Shown here piece after piece: positions 15,086 to 23,148 of a DNA stretch of 36,094 nt. This DNA comes from Pseudoalteromonas sp. NBT06-2 (GTDB lineage: Bacteria; Pseudomonadota; Gammaproteobacteria; Enterobacterales; Alteromonadaceae). Position numbers and translations under genes: made by a program. Numbering within the stretch: position 1 is the stretch's first letter; every line of letters begins with the position of its first letter. The notes below the pieces were generated by a model. It was given only the letters and a program-made list of their open reading frames with translations. It was not told where the DNA came from and searched no databases. The stretch lies in NCBI RefSeq assembly GCF_002276045.1, contig NZ_NQMR01000100.1, positions 1 through 36,094 of the forward strand. Reading direction: 5' to 3'.

Positions 15086-15955
15086 ATGCCATATCTTATT
15101 TCGGTCACTGTGTTGTGGGCTTTTTCATTTAGTTTAATTGGTGTGTATTTAGCGGGGCAGGTTGATGCTTGGTTCTCGGTATTAATACGTATTGGTTTAG
15201 CAATGTTGGTATTTTTGCCTTTCTTAAAACTAAAAGAAATCCCTAAATCAATCGCTTTAAAACTCATGGGCATAGGGGCGGTACAACTCGGTTTGATGTA
15301 TGTATTTTATTATCAATCCTTTTTGTATTTATCTGTGCCTGAAGTTTTATTATTTACAGTGATGACGCCTATTTATATTACATTATTAAATGATGCGTTT
15401 GAGCGAAAATTTCATCTTAATTTTATGCTAACAGCGTTACTTGCAACATTAGGTGCCGTTGCTATTCGTTATAATGGTATTAATACCAATTTCATCTTAG
15501 GGTTTGTATTAGTGCAAGGTGCTAATTTTTGTTTCGCTACAGGGCAAGTATGTTATAAGCGCTTGATGGCAGTACAGAGTAAAAAGCAAGGACTTGATCA
15601 AAAAGCGACATTTGGCTGGTTTTTTATTGGAGCTTTTTGTGTCGCGACTATCTGTTATGTAATCTTTGGTGATATTACTAAACTGCCAACAACAAACCTT
15701 CAATGGGGCGTACTGGTTTATTTAGGCACAGTTGCATCGGGTTTAGGTTATTTCGCTTGGAATAAAGGTGCTACTCTTGTAAATGTCGGTGCGTTAGCGA
15801 TTATGAATAACCTGCTGATCCCCATGGGTATAATCGTTAATTTAATGATTTGGAATCGTGATGCCGACGTGATGAGATTAATGTTTGGTGGTTTGCTTAT
15901 TGTTATGTCACTCGTATTGAATCAATGGTTAGAAAAGCGTAGAAAGGCTGTTTGA
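15086..15955 (+). CDS. EamA/DMT-family inner membrane transporter
   Basis: A 289-residue protein with ten hydrophobic segments arranged as two EamA halves (about residues 3-130 and 145-283). The start LISVTVLWAFSFSLIGVYLA is typical of the drug/metabolite transporter superfamily, as are YYQSFLYLSVPEVLLFTVMT with TPIYITLL and the second-half GLGYFAWNKGATLVNVGALA. The overall pattern is close to YedA/CmpA-like carboxylate or amino acid exporters, but the substrate is not deducible. No strong ribosome site precedes the ATG. It stands alone, converging on the nuo operon. Confidence 0.88.
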   Translation: MPYLISVTVLWAFSFSLIGVYLAGQVDAWFSVLIRIGLAMLVFLPFLKLKEIPKSIALKLMGIGAVQLGLMYVFYYQSFLYLSVPEVLLFTVMTPIYITLLNDAFERKFHLNFMLTALLATLGAVAIRYNGINTNFILGFVLVQGANFCFATGQVCYKRLMAVQSKKQGLDQKATFGWFFIGAFCVATICYVIFGDITKLPTTNLQWGVLVYLGTVASGLGYFAWNKGATLVNVGALAIMNNLLIPMGIIVNLMIWNRDADVMRLMFGGLLIVMSLVLNQWLEKRRKAV

Positions 15956-16033
15956 TTTGATTATCAATTATTATTTGTGACTATGCCGTAAAAGTGACCT
16001 TAAATGACATGTATTTAGTTGTTGAATTCAAAA

Positions 16034-17461
16034 TTACCCCGTGATCTGTTGAATAAACTGGCTTAAAGATGAAGGAAATATACCAAATCCTATCACTAAA
16101 AATATTATCAAAATGTTAAGTGATAGGGCATTTCCATCAACATTTATATGATTAAATTTAGCTTTATCGGTGGGCGTTTTTATTAAAGCCATAATGACTC
16201 TTAAATAATAAAACATTCCTATAATACTGCTTATCACTAACGCAGCTAATACAAGCCATAATTGCTGGCTAACGGCAGCCATAACCAAATAGAACTTGGC
16301 CATAAAACCTAACGTCAGTGGTATGCCTGCAAGAGAAAGCATTAATAACATCAGCGTGATGGCAATAAATGGTTTTTGCCAAAATAAACCGGATAACTCA
16401 TCCAATGTTTTTATTTTAGGTATTTGAATAAAAATTGAAAAAACCCCCACAAGCGTAAATAAATAAGCAACCAAATAAAACAACATAATTTGTTCATTAA
16501 AGTTTTGAATAGAAAAGGTCATACTGTGGTTATTTATTAATAATAAAACAATTAATAAATAACCAAAGTGAGCAATGGAGGAGTAAGCGATTAAGCGTAA
16601 TAAATTTTTTTGCAATAGTCCTAAACAGTTACCAATAAACATAGAACTTACCGCCACAATAGATAAAACATCAATAATAAGTTGATATTGTTGCCAATTA
16701 CCTAAAGTAACTAATCGCCACAATACAATAAATACCGATAGTTTAGATAAAGTCGCTAACATGGCTGATGTTACAAGAGGCGCACCTTCAAATAGGTCCG
16801 CGACCCATAAATGACAAGGCACTAAAGACAGTTTAAAAAATAGGCCTGTAAAAATAAAGATGATCGCACATAAAATAGCCCATGCAGGTAAAAGCTGTGT
16901 TGAAGTTATGTGAAGTAATGCTGTAAAAGATAAAGAACCAAATTGTAGATATAAAATTGCAGCACCCATTAAAATAAACGCAGATGCAATGGCTGATAAA
17001 ATTAAATATTTAATCCCCGCTTCTTGTGCTTTTTTATCATGACCGCAGTATGCTATTAATCCAACAAAAGACAAACTCATTAGTTCTAAGCCCATAAAAA
17101 AACTAGAGAAATGGTTGCTAGCAACCATTATTAACCCACCTAAAGTACTTAATAAAAACAGTAAATAGTATTCTTCTTTATGCTCATTTAGCGTTTTTAA
17201 CCAATTATAAAGTTGTGCCCAAATTAAGCCGACTATCATCAATAACAAAAGCGATATAAAACTGGTTTGTGCGTTAAAGGTGAATAGTGTTTCAGTGCTA
17301 CTAGTTTGATTTTGTAAAAACAATTGCATTAATAGTGCAAGTAATAAGCTAATCCCTGAAATGAAATAGGCTAAGAACTGACTTCTTACAAAGCAAAGTT
17401 GTATCAATATAAATAATGCACCAAACATCACAATGAATGATGGATAAAAATGTACATTCAT
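16034..17461 (-). CDS. nuoN: NADH:quinone oxidoreductase subunit N
   Basis: A 475-residue antiporter-like membrane subunit of complex I with about 14 helices. Conserved features are the helix-5 Glu in FFMGLELMSLSFVGLIAYCG and a Lys near SLVPCHLWVADLFEGAPLVT. LLRLIAYSSIAHFGYLLI and AGIPLTLGFMAKFYLVMAAV are characteristic. The length is close to E. coli NuoN (485). It translocates protons as the third antiporter-like module. Last gene of the operon; its start overlaps the nuoM stop by four bases. Confidence 0.96.
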   Translation of the reverse strand: MNVHFYPSFIVMFGALFILIQLCFVRSQFLAYFISGISLLLALLMQLFLQNQTSSTETLFTFNAQTSFISLLLLMIVGLIWAQLYNWLKTLNEHKEEYYLLFLLSTLGGLIMVASNHFSSFFMGLELMSLSFVGLIAYCGHDKKAQEAGIKYLILSAIASAFILMGAAILYLQFGSLSFTALLHITSTQLLPAWAILCAIIFIFTGLFFKLSLVPCHLWVADLFEGAPLVTSAMLATLSKLSVFIVLWRLVTLGNWQQYQLIIDVLSIVAVSSMFIGNCLGLLQKNLLRLIAYSSIAHFGYLLIVLLLINNHSMTFSIQNFNEQIMLFYLVAYLFTLVGVFSIFIQIPKIKTLDELSGLFWQKPFIAITLMLLMLSLAGIPLTLGFMAKFYLVMAAVSQQLWLVLAALVISSIIGMFYYLRVIMALIKTPTDKAKFNHINVDGNALSLNILIIFLVIGFGIFPSSLSQFIQQITG

Positions 17462-18960
17462 AATGAAACTCCCATACTAAAAGATACAAAAGCGATATTC
17501 ATCAGTTTGATCGGTACTAAATCAAAAATAGGCTGCGGGTGTAAACCTAAGTAGATTAAAATAAAACACATGGTTATAAGTGTGAACCACTCTTTTGTAT
17601 TGGTATCAGGTATTTTAATATTTTGCGGGCTATTTACTTTACCAAAAAATGTTTTATAAATAAGTAATAGTGAATATACAGCTGCTAAAATTAAACCCGA
17701 TGTTGCAAATACTGTAATGATTGGATATTGCTCAAAGCTGCCAACCAAAATCAAAAACTCTGCAATAAAATTGCCTAAACCTGGCATACCTAAAGACGCA
17801 ATGCCAAAAAATAAACCAAAAGCACTGAGTTTAGGTAGGTTTATCCATAAGCCACCTAATTTATTCAGATCTCTTGTATGATACCTATGCTGTATCATGC
17901 CCACTAAGAAAAATAACGCCGATGTACTTATGCCATGGGCTAACATTTGCATTACAGCACCTTGTAATGCATAAATATTAAAAGCAAAACAGCCTAATAA
18001 TACAAAACCCATATGACTCACGCTTGAATAGGCCACTAATCGTTTTAAATCAGTTTGTACGAAAGCCATCATAGCACCATAAATGATACCAATGACACCA
18101 ATTAGCATCATAAAAGGGGCTAGTTGTATTGATGCTTCGGGAAATAAAGGCAAAACAAAACGAATAATGCCATAACCACCGGTTTTTAATAATACTGCAG
18201 CAAGTATCACACTGGCAGCAGTAGGCGCTTGGGTATGGGCATCAGGTAACCAAGAGTGAAATGGCAAAGCGGGTAATTTAACTAAGAATGAAATGGTAAA
18301 GCCAAGGGCTATCCAAAATGGGAAATCACCAGTAATTGGGTTTTGCATTAAAAGAATATAATCGAAAGTTAATACACCTGTTTGTTGATAGTGTATACCT
18401 ACCAACCCACATAGGCTTAATAACATGAGTAAGCCACCAGCTTGGGTAAATATAAAAAATTTAATTGCTGCATAGTGCTTGTTTTCGTGACCCCAAATTG
18501 AGATCAAAAAATACATAGGCACTAACATGACTTCCCAAAAAACAAAAAATAAAAATAGGTCAATCGCTAAAAACACCCCTAAAACACCGGCGATGGTCCA
18601 AAGTAAGTTGAAATAAAAAAATCCGGTACGTTGTTTAATTTCATGCCAAGCAGCAGAAAGCGCAACTAAAGCCATTAATAGGGTGAGTACAATTAATAAA
18701 AAGCTCAGTCCATCAAGTGCTAAATGCGCTTTGATATTAAAGATTGAAATCCAATTAAAAGATTCATTTATTAACCATTGTGATTTTTTTAATGACGCGC
18801 CATCAAACAGCATAGTATGAAATAAAGGAATTAATGGTAACCAGCACATAAGGAGAGATATAAAAGTGATTCGTTTAGGTAAATTTGCATCGAACCTTTG
18901 GCTAAACCAAGCAAGTACACCACCTAATAATGGGATCAGTAAAAGTATAAATAAGCTCAT
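17458..18960 (-). CDS. nuoM: NADH:quinone oxidoreductase subunit M
   Basis: A 500-residue antiporter-like subunit with 14 helices. FFVFWEVMLVPMYFLISIWG carries the essential helix-5 Glu. LPFHSWLPDAHTQAPTAASV, LKRLVAYSSVSHMGFVLLGC and LPGLGNFIAEFLILVGSF are the expected NuoM signatures (start of the last at about residue 400). It pumps protons within the membrane arm of complex I. It overlaps nuoL upstream and nuoN downstream by four bases each, giving tight translational coupling. Confidence 0.97.
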   Translation of the reverse strand: MSLFILLLIPLLGGVLAWFSQRFDANLPKRITFISLLMCWLPLIPLFHTMLFDGASLKKSQWLINESFNWISIFNIKAHLALDGLSFLLIVLTLLMALVALSAAWHEIKQRTGFFYFNLLWTIAGVLGVFLAIDLFLFFVFWEVMLVPMYFLISIWGHENKHYAAIKFFIFTQAGGLLMLLSLCGLVGIHYQQTGVLTFDYILLMQNPITGDFPFWIALGFTISFLVKLPALPFHSWLPDAHTQAPTAASVILAAVLLKTGGYGIIRFVLPLFPEASIQLAPFMMLIGVIGIIYGAMMAFVQTDLKRLVAYSSVSHMGFVLLGCFAFNIYALQGAVMQMLAHGISTSALFFLVGMIQHRYHTRDLNKLGGLWINLPKLSAFGLFFGIASLGMPGLGNFIAEFLILVGSFEQYPIITVFATSGLILAAVYSLLLIYKTFFGKVNSPQNIKIPDTNTKEWFTLITMCFILIYLGLHPQPIFDLVPIKLMNIAFVSFSMGVSL

Positions 18961-20795
18961 TTTATTAACTCCCCACTAATAAACCAAGCAAAAGCTAAAA
19001 TGCAAAAAATGACTAAACTGGCGTTATAACTTCGCAATTGTCCATTTTGAAACTGACTAAATGTATTATTTAAAATACAGCTGACTTTTTCGATAAAGCG
19101 ATAAAACAAATCAATCACATCATACTGATTTAATTGACATAAATATTTAAATGGTTGAATAAAAATAGTTTGATAAATATGATCAAATGCCCAACCACTT
19201 TTCAGTAATTGATGAATACCCTGCAATAGAGAAGTATGTGTTCTGCCAAATTGACTTTTTTTAAATATCCACCATGCAAATGAGATAGCAATAAAGGGTA
19301 AAATGATAGGCAACCAATGTTGTAAATTAGTCAGGTTGTCAGCGTGTAATGGTGGCATTAAACTGATTAAACCAGATGGTTGTACGCCGCCTAATAATGA
19401 AAATAGACATAAAATTATCAATGCTAAAGACATGGATTTAGTTGGGGTTGTATCAGGAGATAATTGTGCTTGACCTAAAAACACAATAAAGAATAATCTG
19501 GCACTATAAAAAGCCGTTATAAATGCACCTAATACTGCTGCCCACCACAGAGTGATATGACCTGATGCAACTACTTGTTCTAATATGAGTTCTTTACTGA
19601 AAAAACCAGAGGTAAAAGGTAACGAGGCAAGGGCTGAGCAGCCTATTGCAAATGAAACCGTAACAACAGGCAACTTTTTAAATAATCCCCCCATTTTAAA
19701 AATGTTATGTTCGTGATGTAGGCTATATATGAGTGCGCCAGCGGATAAAAATAATAAAGCTTTGAAAAATGCATGTGTCATTAAATGAAATACAGCACTC
19801 GCACTCGCGCCAACACCTAATGCTAAAAACATATAACCTAATTGACTAATGGTTGAATAGGCTAATATACGCTTTAAATCAGATTGCACCATAGCGGCAC
19901 TGGCCCCCAGTAATAATGTAAAAGTACCTATAAGTGCAATAACATAAAGCACATCAGGTGCAAGTTGAAATAGTTGGCTATTACGTGCGATTAAATAAAT
20001 ACCCGCAGTAACCATAGTGGCGGCATGTATCAATGCACTCACAGGAGTTGGACCTGCCATGGCATCAGGTAACCAATTTTGTAATGGGAATTGGGCTGAT
20101 TTTCCCACCGCACCGCCTAATAATAACAAACAACAGATACTGGCAATGGTATTATCAGACAGTGACCAAACAGTATGAGCTTTCACCTGAATTTCTTGTA
20201 TATCTAAAGTGCCCAAGTGCGTAAATAATAAAAATAGGCCAATTGCCATGGCTGTATCGCCAATACGAGTCATCAAAAATGCTTTATTGGCGGCGAGATT
20301 ATTATTTTTATCTTGATACCAAAAACCTATTAATAAGTAACTACATAAACCAACACCTTCCCAACCTAAATAAAGTAATAAAAGATTATCTGCTAACACT
20401 AAAAACAACATCGCTGATACAAATAAATTTAAGTAAATGAAATAACGCTTAAAGCTTTTGTCTTGAGACATAAACCCTGTTGAATACAGATGAATTAAAG
20501 CACCAACACCAGAAATTATGGTGATCATCACTAGAGATAATGAGTCTAAATATAGGCCAAAACTGATGCTTAGTTCAGCAATGCTGATCCAATTTCCTAA
20601 GCTGGCCTTTAAAATAAAGTCAGTTTGTTGCCAATAAACATAATTTAAAAATGAACTGATCAACGCCACACTGGTAATTGATCCAACAGCTAAAATTGAT
20701 ACCCATAACCTTGATGGGTTTGAAAACAATAAAATAACTGCACTCAATATAGGTAACAATGGAATGAGGGATAATAAGTTTGAGTAATTTGTCAT
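18957..20795 (-). CDS. nuoL: NADH:quinone oxidoreductase subunit L
   Basis: A 612-residue protein, almost the same length as E. coli NuoL (613). It is the distal antiporter-like subunit with a long lateral helix near the C-terminus. Key stretches are LLLLYLGWEGVGLCSYLLIG (helix-5 Glu), FPLQNWLPDAMAGPTPVSAL, LKRILAYSTISQLGYMFLAL and ASLPFTSGFFSKELILE. The C-terminal part (about residues 510-565) includes AFDHIYQTIFIQPF, typical of the region anchoring the lateral helix. It begins one base downstream of nuoK. Confidence 0.97.
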   Translation of the reverse strand: MTNYSNLLSLIPLLPILSAVILLFSNPSRLWVSILAVGSITSVALISSFLNYVYWQQTDFILKASLGNWISIAELSISFGLYLDSLSLVMITIISGVGALIHLYSTGFMSQDKSFKRYFIYLNLFVSAMLFLVLADNLLLLYLGWEGVGLCSYLLIGFWYQDKNNNLAANKAFLMTRIGDTAMAIGLFLLFTHLGTLDIQEIQVKAHTVWSLSDNTIASICCLLLLGGAVGKSAQFPLQNWLPDAMAGPTPVSALIHAATMVTAGIYLIARNSQLFQLAPDVLYVIALIGTFTLLLGASAAMVQSDLKRILAYSTISQLGYMFLALGVGASASAVFHLMTHAFFKALLFLSAGALIYSLHHEHNIFKMGGLFKKLPVVTVSFAIGCSALASLPFTSGFFSKELILEQVVASGHITLWWAAVLGAFITAFYSARLFFIVFLGQAQLSPDTTPTKSMSLALIILCLFSLLGGVQPSGLISLMPPLHADNLTNLQHWLPIILPFIAISFAWWIFKKSQFGRTHTSLLQGIHQLLKSGWAFDHIYQTIFIQPFKYLCQLNQYDVIDLFYRFIEKVSCILNNTFSQFQNGQLRSYNASLVIFCILAFAWFISGELIK

Positions 20796-20796
20796 A

Positions 20797-21111
20797 TTAA
20801 TCCCTTAACTTATTAAGTTTATCTATATCTAAATGATGATGTTGGCGATACATACTAATCACTAAACTCAAACCGACTGCTATTTCAGATGCCGCTAATG
20901 TTAAAACTAATAAATACATGATTTGACCATCACTATTTGCAATCGAAGATGAGTGGTATCGACTGCCAGCGATAAATAAAATAACCACGGCATTTAACAT
21001 CAACTCTAAAGAAATCAATATAAATAATAGGTTTCGTCTAGCCAGCACACCAAATATGCCAATGGAAAATAAACTTAAACTGAGAAATAAAATCCAAGAA
21101 ACAGGGATCAT
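20797..21111 (-). CDS. nuoK: NADH:quinone oxidoreductase subunit K
   Basis: A 104-residue three-helix subunit. It contains LFILISLELMLNAVVILFIA with the conserved helix-2 Glu, and LVLTLAASEIAVGLSLVISM with the second conserved Glu, both part of the central proton path. The C-terminus HHLDIDKLNKLRD matches the NuoK family. The start overlaps the nuoJ stop by four bases. Confidence 0.96.
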   Translation of the reverse strand: MIPVSWILFLSLSLFSIGIFGVLARRNLLFILISLELMLNAVVILFIAGSRYHSSSIANSDGQIMYLLVLTLAASEIAVGLSLVISMYRQHHHLDIDKLNKLRD

Positions 21112-21656
21112 AAATTACTTTCCTCTGTTTTAATTTCAATACTAGCAGCGTTTTTACTTATATGAATTGCGGTGATCAAGGCACTCAATAACATTAATGC
21201 GCTGATCACAACTAACAATGAATAGGGACCATACAATTGTTGGCCTATTTGTTTTACCGTTATAGCTGGGGCTAGCTGTGCGATTGAAATATCGTTTAAT
21301 GTTTCACTTGGCGCTAAAAATAAAATGAAAGCTAATTCACAAAATAAAATGCTACATAAAACGAATGCGGTAATTGATGTCGAGAAATGAAATAAATGTC
21401 GCTCTTGCGCTAAAGATTTTTCGCCTTGGTGCAACATCATAGTGACAAAAATAAATAACACCATAATCGCACCCGCATAGACAATAATTTGTAATGCAGC
21501 CGCAAAAGATGACCCTAAAATAAAGAAGATTAAAGAAATGGCTAACATAGTAACCACTAAATATAACAATGCATGCACCACGTTATGTGCCGTGATAGCT
21601 AAAAGGGCGCTGATCAAAGTAATTGTCGCTGTCATTATAAAAATGGTTTCTAACAT
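21108..21656 (-). CDS. nuoJ: NADH:quinone oxidoreductase subunit J
   Basis: A 182-residue subunit with five helices. The helix-3 stretch AALQIIVYAGAIMVLFIFVT is the near-invariant part that forms the pi-bulge linking quinone reduction to proton pumping. The following MMLHQGEKSL loop is conserved too. The C-terminal IGQQLYGPYSLLVVISALML matches the last helix. It lies 19 bases after nuoI and overlaps nuoK by four. Confidence 0.95.
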   Translation of the reverse strand: MLETIFIMTATITLISALLAITAHNVVHALLYLVVTMLAISLIFFILGSSFAAALQIIVYAGAIMVLFIFVTMMLHQGEKSLAQERHLFHFSTSITAFVLCSILFCELAFILFLAPSETLNDISIAQLAPAITVKQIGQQLYGPYSLLVVISALMLLSALITAIHISKNAASIEIKTEESNL

Positions 21657-21675
21657 ATCAATAAAGCCTTTTATT

Positions 21676-22191
21676 TTATGGAAGTAAACTTTTAATATCT
21701 ATTGGTTTTGCTTCGTTTTGTGCTTGGCCTATATTTTTACCTTCAATCGCTTTTCCGCATATCTCATAAAAATTGTATTCATGATATTTACCAGACCCGC
21801 TAATGAGTAAATGTTCTTTTTCGTATACTAAGTTTTGCCTATCATATTCTGCCATTTCTACATCTGGCGTAAGTTGTATCGCATGAGTCGGGCAAGCCTC
21901 TTCACAAAAACCACACATAATGCATCTCGAAAAATTGATTCTGAATGTTTTCGCTTGCCAACGTCCGCCTTGAGTTTCGTCTTTTTCAACTAAAATACAA
22001 TCTACTGGGCAGGCAGCAGAACATAAATTACAAGCAACGCAACGTTCATCACCATTAGGGTCCCGTGTTAAAACAATACGACCTCTATATCGTGGTGATA
22101 AATAGGGTTTTTGCTCTGGAAATTGCACAGTGTCAGATTTAGTAAAAGTATGTTTAAGGACTTTTAGCAAGGTTCTAATTTGGCTCATCAT
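21676..22191 (-). CDS. nuoI: NADH:quinone oxidoreductase subunit I (two 4Fe-4S clusters)
   Basis: A 171-residue ferredoxin-like subunit that carries clusters N6a and N6b in the hydrophilic arm. The two binding motifs are CVACNLCSAACPVDC (about residues 52-66) and CIMCGFCEEACPTH (about 91-104). The start MMSQIRTLLKVLKHTFTKSD with AAGGAG upstream fits, and the length is near E. coli NuoI (180). It passes electrons from NuoG toward NuoB. It lies between nuoH and nuoJ. Confidence 0.97.
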   Translation of the reverse strand: MMSQIRTLLKVLKHTFTKSDTVQFPEQKPYLSPRYRGRIVLTRDPNGDERCVACNLCSAACPVDCILVEKDETQGGRWQAKTFRINFSRCIMCGFCEEACPTHAIQLTPDVEMAEYDRQNLVYEKEHLLISGSGKYHEYNFYEICGKAIEGKNIGQAQNEAKPIDIKSLLP

Positions 22192-22203
22192 AATGAATGC
22201 TCC

Positions 22204-23148
22204 TTAACCTAAAAATTGTAACTTTACGGCACCTGTAATGAGCAGATTAAGCAAAGATAAAGGTAATAAAATATACCAAGAAAATATCATAAGTTGATCA
22301 TATCTCGGTCTTGGTATTGCAGCTCGTAATAGGATGAAAAAGAGAATGAAAAATGCGGTTTTTAAAATAAACCACAATAAAGGAGGCAGAATCGGGCCTT
22401 GCCACCCGCCAAAGTACAAAGTGGTAATTAAACTTGAAATTAAAATAACACCTAGGTATTCACCAATGAAAAACATACCAAATTTCATACTAGAATATTC
22501 AGTATGAAAGCCCGCGACAATTTCGGTTTCGGCTTCAGGTAAGTCAAATGGCGCACGATGAATTTCTGCTGTTCCTGCAATTAAAAACAACACAAAACCT
22601 AGCGGTTGATAGCAAATAAACCAAACATTAGATTGCGCTTCAACTATGGCACTTAAGCTAAAGTCATCAGCTAAAATAACGACGCCCATTAAGGCTAATC
22701 CCATAAATACTTCATAGCTAATCATTTGTGCTGCGGTGCGCATTGCGCCTAATAGTGCATATTTACTATTAGAGGAAAAGCCAGCAAGCATAATGCTGTA
22801 AACAGATAATGAACTAATGGCTAATAAGAATAATAAAGCATGATCGAACTGGGCTATTTGAATACCGGGAGCAAAAGGAATAATTGCAAAACCCAATAAT
22901 GTCATGATCATGACTATCATAGGTGAAATGATAAATAACGTTTTATCAGCAAAAGGTGGCACCCAATCTTCTTTGGTGAAGATTTTAATCATATCAGCAA
23001 TGACTTGAAATAAACCAAAAGGGCCGACTCTATTTGGTCCTAATCTATCTTGCCATAAAGACAATACTCTTCGTTCAAGCCAAGTGGACCAAGCGCCTAG
23101 CAGTAAGAGTACAATTAATATTATGAGAGGTGTCAGCCAGTTAGTCAT
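22204..23148 (-). CDS. nuoH: NADH:quinone oxidoreductase subunit H
   Basis: The 314-residue subunit starts MTNWLTPLIILIV; this ATG (23148) lies six bases from GGAG and overlaps the nuoG stop. ATGs at 23160 and 23151 are alternatives. It forms part of the quinone-binding chamber. Conserved parts are WLERRVLSLWQDRLGPNRVG, the acidic loop RAPFDLPEAETEIVAGFHTE with SSMKFGMFFIGEY, and the C-terminal RAAIPRPRYDQLM. About eight helices. The link between the Q cavity and the membrane arm runs through this subunit. Confidence 0.96.
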   Translation of the reverse strand: MTNWLTPLIILIVLLLLGAWSTWLERRVLSLWQDRLGPNRVGPFGLFQVIADMIKIFTKEDWVPPFADKTLFIISPMIVMIMTLLGFAIIPFAPGIQIAQFDHALLFLLAISSLSVYSIMLAGFSSNSKYALLGAMRTAAQMISYEVFMGLALMGVVILADDFSLSAIVEAQSNVWFICYQPLGFVLFLIAGTAEIHRAPFDLPEAETEIVAGFHTEYSSMKFGMFFIGEYLGVILISSLITTLYFGGWQGPILPPLLWFILKTAFFILFFILLRAAIPRPRYDQLMIFSWYILLPLSLLNLLITGAVKLQFLG